DNA of 32,358 nucleotides, from NCBI GenBank assembly GCA_017309275.1, contig JAFKLT010000082.1, positions 1 through 32,358 on the forward strand, written 5' to 3'. The first letter of the stretch is position 1, and each line of letters opens with the position of its first letter. The position numbers were made by a program, and so were the translations under genes. The stretch comes from Sphingomonadales bacterium (GTDB lineage: Bacteria > Pseudomonadota > Alphaproteobacteria > Sphingomonadales > Sphingomonadaceae). Shown here piece by piece: positions 24,982-32,358 of this stretch. The notes beneath the pieces are model-generated. The model was not told where the DNA came from. It searched no databases and saw nothing but the letters and a program-made list of their open reading frames with translations.

Positions 24982-25758
24982 CTAAACCGCCGAGACGGTG
25001 TTTCGATGCAGATAAAGGTCCGAAAAATCGGCCATTTGCCGCAGAATTCCAAGATCTCCGATCGTCAGGCGCCGGGAAATGCGTCGTACAGCGCCAGCAT
25101 CCTCCAGCAATTTGATCGTCCGGTTGATGTGGACGGGCGTAAGCCCGAGCAAGTCTGCCAGCTGCTCCTGCGTCAACGGCAATTCGAACCCGCTGACATC
25201 CTCCTGCGCGATCTGCTGTACGCGGTAGAAAATCTCGCAAAGAAGATGGGCGAGCCTGGCCAACGCGTTGCGGCGACCGATGTTGAGGAGCCACTCGCGA
25301 CCGATCGAGGCTTCGATCAGGATGTCCACGAGTACCGCCCGCGCGAGGTTCGGTCGCGGGGCTACCAGTTTTTCGAAATCCTTGATCGAGAAAACTGCCA
25401 GTTCGACCGGAGTCAGCGCTTGCAGGCTATGATCGGCCGTTTCGACATAGAGCGATTGGAAATCGAGCGCGTCGCCGGGGATTTTGAGGGCAACGATCTG
25501 GCGTCCACCATCGGCTGACGTCTTCTGACGATAGGCATAGCCTTGCAGCAGAACCGGACAGACCGTCGCCTTCTCGCCTTCGCGCAGGATATGCTCGTTC
25601 GCTTCGAGGCGGCGGATACTGAAGGGAAGGTCGCGGATCGCCTGCTGGTCGTCGGCGGATAACGGGCTGTGGCTCAGGAGCTTGCGAATGAAGATCCCGA
25701 GGCGATCCTCTTTTGTCATGGAAGGATCGTCACCCATCCAGCGCACCAACATGGGCAT
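24982..25758 (-). CDS. Crp/Fnr-family transcriptional regulator
   Basis: A 258-aa regulator with an N-terminal cyclic-nucleotide-binding-like beta-barrel (HILREGEKATVCPVLLQGYA), a long dimerisation helix (about 135-165), and a C-terminal helix-turn-helix (LTQEQLADLLGLTPVHINRT). The four Fnr cysteines are missing, so it is not an Fe-S oxygen sensor, and the cAMP pocket motif is poor. This type in sphingomonads is often called simply Crp/Fnr. The ATG at 25758 is used; an in-frame ATG at 25719 is also possible. A full EcfG-type promoter match lies 49 bp upstream. Confidence 0.9.
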   Translation of the reverse strand: MPMLVRWMGDDPSMTKEDRLGIFIRKLLSHSPLSADDQQAIRDLPFSIRRLEANEHILREGEKATVCPVLLQGYAYRQKTSADGGRQIVALKIPGDALDFQSLYVETADHSLQALTPVELAVFSIKDFEKLVAPRPNLARAVLVDILIEASIGREWLLNIGRRNALARLAHLLCEIFYRVQQIAQEDVSGFELPLTQEQLADLLGLTPVHINRTIKLLEDAGAVRRISRRLTIGDLGILRQMADFSDLYLHRNTVSAV

Positions 25759-25806
25759 GACTTCTGCCGTATCCGATCAAGGCGTTGTGATGACGCATAC
25801 AGAGAG

Positions 25807-25831
25807 AACATCGGGATATCCGCTGGGTTCC
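25807..25831 (-). promoter_or_regulatory. EcfG-type promoter upstream of crp/fnr gene
   Basis: The minus strand reads GGAAC, 17 nt, GTT: a complete match to the alphaproteobacterial general-stress sigma factor consensus GGAAC-N16/17-GTT. It is about 50 nt upstream of the Crp/Fnr start, a suitable distance for a short leader. Confidence 0.6.
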
Positions 25832-25948
25832 GTATACGAACAACGAATGTGTCGCGGTCCTTATGGCCGCGAATTCGCGGTGACGATCCAACATGGATTA
25901 AGTCGTCCGAGCAGGCTTTCAGCTAGGGATGCTCGGGGTTTGCCGAGG

Positions 25949-26197
25949 ATGGAGGCACCAGCCTTGTTGACCAGCGAAACTTGGGCCGCGCTTGTCGAAG
26001 CGGAGGATCTCTACGGCGAAGGCGCCGAGGCACACGCTCTCGCGATGGCGGCCTCGGCGCGCAAGCAGCGAGACTACAGGCGGGCGCATGTTTGGACTGC
26101 GGCCGCTGCCGAGCTTCACATCCTGCACAACATAAACAGGCAATGGGCCCGGCCACGCGGCCGGCCCTTTGGCGAAGAGCAACCCGCTCCGCAATGA
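25949..26197 (+). CDS. Small hypothetical protein
   Basis: An 82-aa ORF, starting MEAPALLTSETWAALVEAED, rich in Ala with charged helices (YGEGAEAHALAMAASARKQR) and ending in HNINRQW followed by an Arg/Pro tail. It shows the base use of a real gene, and its helix pattern resembles small alphaproteobacterial proteins of no known role. The start is uncertain: GAGG is directly adjacent to the ATG, and the frame is open far upstream, antisense to the Crp/Fnr promoter. Its last 17 codons contain the hairpin at 26145-26170. It is convergent with the SDR gene, with 4 bp between stops. Confidence 0.5.
   Translation: MEAPALLTSETWAALVEAEDLYGEGAEAHALAMAASARKQRDYRRAHVWTAAAAELHILHNINRQWARPRGRPFGEEQPAPQ
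26145..26170 (+). terminator. Hairpin within 3' end of small ORF
   Basis: GGGCC-(C)-GGCC pairs with GGCC-GGCCC around ACGC, with one bulged C, followed by TTT. It lies inside the final codons of the 82-aa ORF, 30 bp before its stop and between convergent genes. It may terminate transcription or simply be a GC-rich coding stretch. Confidence 0.4.
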
Positions 26198-26201
26198 AAG
26201 C

Positions 26202-27185
26202 CTAGCCGTTGACGATCGTGCCGCCGTTCGGGTGCAGGACCTGTCCCGACATGTAACTGCTGTCGTCGCACGCGAGAAAGAGGAAACATGACGCGACTTC
26301 GTTGGGTTCGCCCGGGCGCTTCATCGGGGTGCTTTCGCCGAAGGTCTTTACCTTGTCGACCGGCGCGCCGCCGCGGGGATTGAGCGGGGTCCAGATGGGA
26401 CCGGGGGCGACGGCATTCACGCGGATACCCTTTTCCACCAGATTCTCGCTCAGCGAGCGGGTGAACGCCGTAATGGCGCCTTTGGTGGCGCTATAATCGA
26501 GCAACCCCGCGCTTCCCTGGTACATGGTCACGCTGGTGCAGTTGACGATCGCTGCGCCCTGCTTGAGGTGTGGTAGCGCGGCTTGGACGAGGTAGAACAT
26601 TCCGAAAATATTTGTCTGAAAGGTTCGCTCGAGCTGGCGGCGCGCGATATCGCGAATGTCGTCCGCCGGGTGCTGCTCGCCAGCGTTGTTGACGAGAATG
26701 TCGAGCCGGCCGAATGCCTTCATCGCTGCGTTGACGATCTTCTCAGCCGCTCGTGGGTTGCCGACGTCGGCCTTGACGACGATCGCGCGACTGCCTTCGG
26801 TCTCGACGATTTTCGCCGTCTCCGCGGCGTCATCCTTGTTGCTGTGATAGACGATCACGACATCCGCTCCTTCGCGTGCGAACAGCGCCGACACCGCGCG
26901 GCCGATGCCGCTGTCGCCTCCTGTCACGATCGCGGCCTTGCCTTGCAATCGCTCCGATCCCGGGAAGCGAGGCTGCCATTTCGGTGCCCGGTCCAGATCG
27001 CTTTCGCGGTCGGATGGCGGCGACGCGATCGTCTTGCCGGAGCCAACTTGCTTCTTCAGTTTTGCGGCTGCTTTGCGTTTCCCCGCTTTCTCGGTCGGGG
27101 TCTCGCCAATCTTTCCCGCCTTCGGTCCTTTCGCCAAGAGCTTGTTCCTTTTTGGCCGTGGAGGAAGCGATCGGGGCCGAGACAT
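26202..27185 (-). CDS. Short-chain dehydrogenase/reductase (YghA/YhxC-like)
   Basis: NAD(P)-dependent SDR of 327 aa. After a Lys/Pro-rich N-terminal extension of about 60 residues comes LQGKAAIVTGGDSGIGRAVS (the TGxxxGIG cofactor motif), then ILVNNAGEQHP and the catalytic YSATKGA, ending SYMSGQVLHPNGGTIVNG. This is the long 'general stress' SDR branch that includes YghA and B. subtilis YhxC. The ATG at 27185 lacks a clear Shine-Dalgarno; a TTG at 27137 preceded by AAGGA is a serious alternative and would give 311 aa. It begins 25 bp after the periplasmic repeat protein gene. Confidence 0.88.
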   Translation of the reverse strand: MSRPRSLPPRPKRNKLLAKGPKAGKIGETPTEKAGKRKAAAKLKKQVGSGKTIASPPSDRESDLDRAPKWQPRFPGSERLQGKAAIVTGGDSGIGRAVSALFAREGADVVIVYHSNKDDAAETAKIVETEGSRAIVVKADVGNPRAAEKIVNAAMKAFGRLDILVNNAGEQHPADDIRDIARRQLERTFQTNIFGMFYLVQAALPHLKQGAAIVNCTSVTMYQGSAGLLDYSATKGAITAFTRSLSENLVEKGIRVNAVAPGPIWTPLNPRGGAPVDKVKTFGESTPMKRPGEPNEVASCFLFLACDDSSYMSGQVLHPNGGTIVNG

Positions 27186-27210
27186 CGTCGGGCCCCGATC
27201 GACGTCCCGC

Positions 27211-28101
27211 TCAGCGGCGGACGCGGGCGCGCGTTTCGAGGTCGGCGATGCGGCGCTCAAGATAGGCGCGATCCTCGCTTGTCGGTGTCGTGCGCGCGTA
27301 GGCGGCATCGAGCCGTGCGAGATCTCCCGCTTCCACGCGCACCTGTGCCTGGGCGGCCGATGCAAGCCCGCTTGAGCGCAATGCATTCTCGATGTTTGTC
27401 AGTCGTGTCCGATTGTCGATTACCGGTGAGCCGCCGCCATACGCCGTATCGCCGACGCGGGCGTCCAGCGCATCAAGGCGGGCATCGAGGTCGTCGCGTT
27501 CGCGGGCGCTGATCCCGTCGCGCGCGTAAGTCGCCTCCATTTGGACCAGAGCCGCATAGTCGCTCTTCAGGCGCGTACCTTCGGCGCGACTGATCGCGCG
27601 CGCTGAAACGCGCGCATTGACACGCTTTTCGAAATCGCTGCGACCATTGGCGACGTCTAGCTGGTTTGACACGTCCGCGTCGGCATATCCGCCTTCGCTG
27701 AGCACTTGTGTGAGAGCGCCGTAGCGGTCGCTTAGTTCGGTACGTTCTGCAGTGGTGAAGCGGTTGTCGGCACCATAGCGCGTTTCGAGCTGCACCAGCT
27801 CGTCATATTCCGCCTTTATGCGGGCTCCGTTGGCGCTGGTCAGTGCGCCCGACCGTACGTCGCTGTCGATGCGGGTATGGAATTGCGTGCGCTGCGTGGC
27901 GAGCGGTTTGCGGCCAAGGGCCCATTGCTGCTCGATCGACGCCGAACCGCCAAAGCGATCACCAAAGAGCGTTCCCAGGATCGCGCCAACGCGATCTTCC
28001 TGACTCTTTTTCGTCTGAGCTGTTTCAGTTTGCGCAGTGGCAGTGAGTGGCAGGAGCAGCAAGGCTCCCGTAACGGATGCGGTAAGGGTCAGGTTCTTCA
28101 T
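27211..28101 (-). CDS. Periplasmic protein with two internal repeats
   Basis: A 296-aa exported protein: signal peptide ending near TATAQ, then two related units of about 75 residues. Unit one contains RIDSDVRSGALTSANGARIK, followed by AEYDELVQLETRYGADNRFT. Unit two contains RVNARVSARAISRAEGTRLK, followed by SDYAALVQMEATYARDGISA. A shorter third copy lies near the C-terminus (ARLDAAYARTTPTSEDRAYL). The repeats are helical and charged. I do not recognise a named domain; the protein is probably periplasmic. The start at 28101 has GGGAAGAAAG upstream and gives the signal peptide directly. It is divergent from ku. Confidence 0.75.
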   Translation of the reverse strand: MKNLTLTASVTGALLLLPLTATAQTETAQTKKSQEDRVGAILGTLFGDRFGGSASIEQQWALGRKPLATQRTQFHTRIDSDVRSGALTSANGARIKAEYDELVQLETRYGADNRFTTAERTELSDRYGALTQVLSEGGYADADVSNQLDVANGRSDFEKRVNARVSARAISRAEGTRLKSDYAALVQMEATYARDGISARERDDLDARLDALDARVGDTAYGGGSPVIDNRTRLTNIENALRSSGLASAAQAQVRVEAGDLARLDAAYARTTPTSEDRAYLERRIADLETRARVRR

Positions 28102-28240
28102 GTCTTTCTTCCCTTTGTAACCCCTGCATAAAAACTCTCCGTTTCGATCGTGGTTGCAAAAGAGCATTGCTGGGAGAGTCTTCTCGGATGGGAACGCCGG
28201 TGCGGCCCAAGCATTTCCTTTCAGGAAAAGGAGGCTTGCG

Positions 28241-29101
28241 ATGGCTGCACGCGCCTATTGGAAGGGACATATCCGTCTCGCACTGGTGTCGATCCCGGTC
28301 GAAATCTATGCCGCGACCAAATCGGGCGCCGCGATAAGCTTTCGCCAGATCCACGAGCCGAGCGGCAAGCCGGTCAAATATGAGAAGGTCGTGCCCGGCA
28401 TAGGTGCAATCGACACCGACGACATCGTCAAAGGCTATGAGACCTCGAAAGGCAATTATGTCCTGCTCGACGAGGAGGAGATCGAGGCGGTCAAGCTCGA
28501 CAGCAAGCGCACTCTCGAACTGCTCCAGTTTGTCGACGCAGGCGACATCGACATCCTCTATTATGCCAAGCCCTATTATGTCGTCCCCGCCGACGAGCTT
28601 GCCGAGGAAGCCTATATCGTCCTCCGCGAAGCGCTGAAGCGCACGAAGAAGGTCGGGCTCGGCCAATTGTCGGTGCGCGGGCAGGAGCAGCTCGTCGGCC
28701 TCCGCCCCTGCGGCAAGGGACTCGTACTCGAAGTGCTGCGCTATGCCGACGAGGTGAACAAGGCGGCGAATTATTTCCGCGACGTCGGCAATACAAAGCC
28801 CGATGCCGACCTGCTCGACCTCGCCGAAACGCTGATCGGCAAGAAGAGCGGCAAATTCGACGCCTCGGACTACCATAATCATTATGTCGACGCGCTGAAG
28901 CGCGTGATCGCCAAGAAAGCGAAGGCCAAGGGCAAGCGTGTACTTGAGGACGTTGAGGAGCCGGGTCCTGCGAAAGGCGGCTCGAATGTCATCGACCTGA
29001 TGGCGGCGCTCAAGGCGTCGGTAGACGGCAAAAGGAAGGCGCCCGCCGCCGAGGCGAAGAAGCCGCCGGCGAAGAAACCGGCGGCGCGAAAGCGCGCCTG
29101 A
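28241..29101 (+). CDS. ku: Ku DNA end-binding protein
   Basis: Bacterial non-homologous end-joining protein that rings double-strand break ends and recruits LigD. The 286-aa protein has the Ku core from residue 5 onward (YWKGHIRLALVSIPVEIYAA), KYEKVVPGIGAIDTDDIVKG in the middle, and a Lys/Ala/Pro-rich basic C-terminal tail, as in Ku of alphaproteobacteria that act in DNA binding and LigD stimulation. A perfect AAGGAGG precedes the ATG at 28241. ligD follows one base after the stop. A possible weak EcfG-like element (GGAAC at 28191, then CATT) lies upstream and is not relied on. Confidence 0.95.
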   Translation: MAARAYWKGHIRLALVSIPVEIYAATKSGAAISFRQIHEPSGKPVKYEKVVPGIGAIDTDDIVKGYETSKGNYVLLDEEEIEAVKLDSKRTLELLQFVDAGDIDILYYAKPYYVVPADELAEEAYIVLREALKRTKKVGLGQLSVRGQEQLVGLRPCGKGLVLEVLRYADEVNKAANYFRDVGNTKPDADLLDLAETLIGKKSGKFDASDYHNHYVDALKRVIAKKAKAKGKRVLEDVEEPGPAKGGSNVIDLMAALKASVDGKRKAPAAEAKKPPAKKPAARKRA

Positions 29102-29102
29102 C

Positions 29103-31622
29103 ATGGCCCGCGCCAACCCCCTCGCGCAGTATAACGCCAAGCGCGATTTCAAGCTGACTCCCGAACCCGCGGGCAAGGTCGAAAAGGGCCCAAAAAATAA
29201 GGAGGGGAGCAACCGCTTCATCGTCCAGAAGCACGACGCGACACGCCTCCATTACGATTTCCGCCTCGAGGTCGACGGCGTGCTCAAAAGCTGGGCGGTC
29301 ACCAAGGGGCCGAGCGCCGATCCCGCCGACAAGCGGCTCGCGGTGCGCACCGAAGATCATCCGATGAGCTACGCCGATTTCGAGGGCGTGATCCCCAGGG
29401 GCGAATATGGCGGCGGCAGCGTGATGCTCTGGGATCGCGGCACTTGGGCACCGATCGAAGGCAAGAGCGCGAAAGACATCGACGAGGGCTATCTCCACTT
29501 CACCCTCGACGGGGCACGGATGAAGGGCGAATGGCTGCTCGTCCGCATGAAACCGCGCCCCGGTGAAAAGCGCGAGAACTGGCTGCTCAGGAAAGTGGAC
29601 GATACTTACGCCGGCGGCACCGATGACCTGGTCGGGCGACAGCTCACGAGCGTGCTCACTGGCCGCACGATGGCCGAGATCGCCGGAGACGAAGGCGGCG
29701 AACAGTCCCTGAAGGGCGCCAAAGGCGAAGCCTTCGCGAGGAAGATGGCGGCCGCCGCTGCGCACAACCGCAAGGTCGCAAAGCCGAAGTCCAATGCCAA
29801 GTCGCCCAAATTCCGCCCGCTCCAGCTCGCGACGCTCGTCGATGCGGTCCCGTCGGGCAACGGCTGGTTCCACGAGATCAAATATGACGGCTATCGTGCC
29901 GAAATAGCGGCATCGGGCAGCGACGTCCGCGTTTACACAAGAAACGGCCTCGACTGGACCGACAAATTCGCGCCGCTCGTCCGCCATATCGCCGCGCTCG
30001 ACCTGCCGCCGTGCCTGATCGACGGCGAGATCGTCGCTTATGGCAAGGATGGCAATCCCGACTTCTCCTCGCTGCAGGCCGTCCTCAAACGCGGCCACGG
30101 CGCGCAGGACGAAGCCACCGCGCTCCATCTTTTCGCCTTCGACCTGCTCGAACAGGACGGCAAATCGCTCGTCAAACTCGGCAATCTCGAACGCAAGGAG
30201 CGCCTCGAAGCGCTACTCCGCGACGCCCGGCCGCCGATCGCGGTCGCCGACCATGTCATCGGCGCCGGGGAGAAGCTCTACGACGCGATGTGCGGCGCAG
30301 GGCAGGAGGGCATCATCTCGAAACGCGCCGACGCGTCTTACGTCGGTCGCCGCAGCAAAAACTGGGTGAAGGTCAAATGCACGCGGCGACAGGAGTTCGT
30401 GATCGTCGGCTGGAACCCCTCGTCGGCCAAGGCGCGCCCGTTCGCTTCGCTTCTCCTCGCGCAACGCGAGGGCGACACGCTTGTCTACAAGGGCAATGTC
30501 GGCACGGGCTTCGACGCTGACACGATGACCGACCTCGCGAAGAGATTCGCGAGCCGCGAGCGCAAGACAGCACCACTCGACGTCGACCCCGCCATCGCGC
30601 GGAAGGTGCACTGGCTCAAACCCGATCTCGTTGCCGAGATCGCCTTCGCCGAATTCACCGCGAGCGGATCGGTGCGCCACGCAAGCTTCCTCGGTCTGCG
30701 GAGCGACAAGGAGGCAAAGGATGTGACACCCGAAGTCAAACAGCCCGTCCCGGAACCGGAAAGCGTTGTCGTCATCAGCAGCCGCGACCGCATCATCTTC
30801 CCCGAAACCAAGGTGACCAAAGGCTATCTCGCCGACTATTACGCCGCCATTGCCCCGGTGATGCTCCCGCACACCGCGCGCCGCGCGATCAGCCTCGTCC
30901 GTTGTCCGCAAGGTCGCGGCAAGCAATGCTTCTTCCAGAAGCATGACTCGGGCTCGTTCGGTGAGCATGTATTCCATGTGCCGATCCGCGAGAAGGACGG
31001 CGGGCATGAGGATTATATCTATGTCGAGGATGCCGATGGTATCCTCGCCTGCGTCCAGATGGGGACTATCGAATTCCACGGCTGGGGCAGCCATATCGAC
31101 GCACTGGAGAAGCCCGACCGCATGGTCTTCGACCTCGACCCCGACGAAGGCCTCGCCTTCGCCGACGTGAAAAAGGCGGCGTTCGACATCCGCCGACAGC
31201 TCGCCGACATCGGCCTCGTCAGCTTCGCGATGCTGTCGGGCGGGAAGGGGGTGCATGTCGTCGTACCGCTCGATCCTGGACACAGCTGGGAAGCGCACAA
31301 GGATTTTGCGAAACGCTTTGCCGAGGCCCTGAGCCTCGCCGAGCCCGACCGTTATGTCGCAACGATGAGCAAGGCAAAGCGCAAGGGAAAGATCTTCATC
31401 GACTGGCTCCGCAACCAGCGCGGCAGCACCGCGATAATGCCTTGGTCAGTGCGCGCACGCGAAGGCGCGCCCGTCGCGGTCCCGATCGGCTGGGACGCGC
31501 TCGCCGATGTGAAGAGCGCCGGCGCTTGGACGGTCAAGGACCTGGCCGACCTGTTGAAACGCGCCACAAATCCCGACCTAAAGGGTTGGGGCTTTGCGGC
31601 TCAATCCATGCCGTCAATATAG
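29103..31622 (+). CDS. ligD: Multifunctional NHEJ ligase LigD (PE-Lig-Pol)
   Basis: An 839-aa ATP-dependent DNA ligase D. Domain order is phosphoesterase, ligase, polymerase, as in Pseudomonas. The PE site is intact: H44, H50, D52 and R54 in KHDATRLHYDFRLE, and H86 in RTEDHPMSYADF. The ligase nucleophile is K260 in HEIKYDGYRAEIA, with the OB-fold after about residue 440. The polymerase begins at DRIIFPETKVTKGYLADYYA, with metal-binding D677 and D679 in VFDLDPDEG. The length is normal and every key residue checked is present, so end trimming, fill-in and sealing should all be available. It starts one base after the ku stop. Confidence 0.97.
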   Translation: MARANPLAQYNAKRDFKLTPEPAGKVEKGPKNKEGSNRFIVQKHDATRLHYDFRLEVDGVLKSWAVTKGPSADPADKRLAVRTEDHPMSYADFEGVIPRGEYGGGSVMLWDRGTWAPIEGKSAKDIDEGYLHFTLDGARMKGEWLLVRMKPRPGEKRENWLLRKVDDTYAGGTDDLVGRQLTSVLTGRTMAEIAGDEGGEQSLKGAKGEAFARKMAAAAAHNRKVAKPKSNAKSPKFRPLQLATLVDAVPSGNGWFHEIKYDGYRAEIAASGSDVRVYTRNGLDWTDKFAPLVRHIAALDLPPCLIDGEIVAYGKDGNPDFSSLQAVLKRGHGAQDEATALHLFAFDLLEQDGKSLVKLGNLERKERLEALLRDARPPIAVADHVIGAGEKLYDAMCGAGQEGIISKRADASYVGRRSKNWVKVKCTRRQEFVIVGWNPSSAKARPFASLLLAQREGDTLVYKGNVGTGFDADTMTDLAKRFASRERKTAPLDVDPAIARKVHWLKPDLVAEIAFAEFTASGSVRHASFLGLRSDKEAKDVTPEVKQPVPEPESVVVISSRDRIIFPETKVTKGYLADYYAAIAPVMLPHTARRAISLVRCPQGRGKQCFFQKHDSGSFGEHVFHVPIREKDGGHEDYIYVEDADGILACVQMGTIEFHGWGSHIDALEKPDRMVFDLDPDEGLAFADVKKAAFDIRRQLADIGLVSFAMLSGGKGVHVVVPLDPGHSWEAHKDFAKRFAEALSLAEPDRYVATMSKAKRKGKIFIDWLRNQRGSTAIMPWSVRAREGAPVAVPIGWDALADVKSAGAWTVKDLADLLKRATNPDLKGWGFAAQSMPSI

Positions 31623-31635
31623 CGCGGCCACCTGT

Positions 31636-31655
31636 GAAACGGCGTCCGTTTCTTA
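31636..31655 (+). terminator. Weak terminator-like hairpin after ligD
   Basis: GAAACGG and CCGTTTC form a 7-bp stem around CGT, followed by TTATTC. It lies 13 bp downstream of the ligD stop. The stem is short and only partly GC, so termination strength is doubtful. Confidence 0.4.
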
Positions 31656-31992
31656 TTCTCGACGCTTAAGAGCGGGCATTCCACTATCGGCCAACTGCAG
31701 CCATACTGACGAGCGCCGCCGTGAACGACCAAAACGGGGTGGGAAGCGGACTTTACTCCCTTCCAAAGTTCAGGAAAGTTCAGCCCTGTGGGCTCCCCGA
31801 TCTGGACCACGCGACGTGGTGGGCGCGCACGGTCGTTAGAAGACCGGCGGATCGCGTTTGTTCACTGAATGAAAGAGCCGGGATCGGTGCTGACATAGCT
31901 GGATATTGTAGGAAAGGCCTTTCCCCATGCCCACGGCACAGGGAGGATTAAATGGCCGCAATCGGTCGCAAACTGGGCCGGCTTCCTACGCC
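31656..31992. other. Non-coding stretch without recognised gene
   Basis: No ORF here has a Shine-Dalgarno, family resemblance or fitting codon use. The segment GAGCGGGCATTCC at about 31671 and GGGAAGCGGACTTTAC at about 31741 recall AT/GC-mixed intergenic repeats of sphingomonads, but I cannot align them into a defined element. Confidence 0.4.
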
Positions 31993-32070
31993 TTCGTCAT
32001 CCCGGACTTGATCCGGGATCCATAACAGCGGCCGAAGCTTGGACCCCGGATCAAGTCCGGGGTGACGAGG
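31993..32070. repeat. Long imperfect palindrome (REP-like intergenic element)
   Basis: Left arm 31993-32021 and right arm 32041-32070 are reverse complements apart from a few changes, around a 19-20 nt loop. Each arm also contains a smaller palindrome (CCCGGACTTGATCCGGG on the left, CCCCGGATCAAGTCCGGGG on the right). I recognise this GGACTTGATCCGGG type as a dispersed intergenic repeat in many sphingomonad and other alphaproteobacterial genomes. Confidence 0.75.
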
Positions 32071-32358
32071 AAGAAATGTCAGATCCCGGTCGAATGCAGC
32101 TGTAGGGCTGGGGTGTCACCTCATCGTGGGACAGGCTTTGGCGGGCGCGCCCGCTCCAGAGTGATCGTGTCTGCTATCGCGACACGCATTCCAAAAGCCG
32201 CCAGTCCGCAAACGTTGAGAGTTTCGGACGCCGTCAGGCGTCAGAAAGTCTTCGGTGCCCGAACCGCGGTGATCATGGGCTGAGCTATGGGGAAAGCAGT
32301 TTTGCGCTGATGCTAGGATAGCGAGATGCTGCCCAAAAGCGGACGTGCGCGATAGCGG
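32071..32358. other. Right-end stretch, no gene seen
   Basis: About 290 bp after the palindrome with no supported gene. A 73-codon ORF (32062-32283) starts inside the repeat and has no family resemblance. Confidence 0.4.

Noticed and set aside
28191-28215. EcfG-type promoter upstream of ku (GGAAC, 16 nt, CATT)
   Set aside because: The -10 differs from CGTT, and the leader would be only about 20 nt; not strong enough to list as a feature.
28025-29221. 398-aa minus-strand ORF opposite ku
   Set aside because: Ku is unmistakable on the plus strand, and the antisense frame has no family features.
31856-31990. tRNA or small RNA in the right-end gap
   Set aside because: No cloverleaf, T-loop motif or promoter/terminator pair could be found by eye.

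Overview
The window is GC-rich (visibly well over 60%), densely packed chromosomal DNA, most likely from an alphaproteobacterium of the sphingomonad group (Sphingopyxis/Sphingomonas-like). This rests on gene content: a TonB-dependent receptor with an IclR regulator, HisKA_2 kinase signalling, EcfG-like GGAAC...GTT promoter motifs, small DUF6894/CsbD/DUF6961-like proteins, and a conserved palindromic intergenic repeat at the right end. The genus is an inference from pattern recognition; no search was run.

Left part (1-5.8 kb): tryptophan/kynurenine catabolism through the 3-hydroxyanthranilate meta-cleavage route. It holds a 5'-truncated aldehyde dehydrogenase, kynureninase (kynU), an APC-family amino-acid permease, a convergent LysR regulator, and divergently from that regulator 2-amino-3-carboxymuconate-6-semialdehyde decarboxylase (ACMSD). 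From 5.8 to 7.66 kb lies a scar of gene remnants of lower GC: an AbiEi-like antitoxin N-terminus, an unidentified C-terminal fragment on the minus strand, a small DUF6961-like ORF, and a phage-tailspike-like N-terminus with intact start and Shine-Dalgarno that runs into the 3' end of iclR.

Middle (7.67-12.04 kb): an IclR regulator divergent from a TonB-dependent receptor plus a signal-peptide-bearing SurE-family phosphatase, with a perfect 19-bp palindrome in the shared control region. From 18.9 kb back to 12.2 kb, seven minus-strand genes are tightly packed, three junctions being ATGA overlaps or 6-nt gaps: L,D-transpeptidase lipoprotein, MgtC/SapB membrane protein, FAD oxidoreductase, small membrane protein, solute-binding-like lipoprotein, CDF-like cation transporter and AsmA-like protein. 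This looks like an envelope/cation-homeostasis block.

Right part (19-31.6 kb): a signalling operon (CHASE3-type histidine kinase, single-domain response regulator, REC-HisKA_2 kinase) followed by genes of general-stress flavour: CsbD, a Q/N-rich 53-aa protein with tandem terminators, NAD(P)H-hydrate dehydratase with a histidine phosphatase, DUF6894, a Crp/Fnr regulator preceded by a full EcfG-type promoter match, an SDR oxidoreductase, a periplasmic repeat protein, and a two-gene bacterial NHEJ operon (ku-ligD). The last 0.7 kb is non-coding as far as can be seen and contains the long palindromic repeat.

No wholly new system is evident. The strongest leads are the IclR operator with the receptor/SurE pair, the candidate EcfG regulon around the kinase operon, and the envelope operon built round the L,D-transpeptidase and MgtC.
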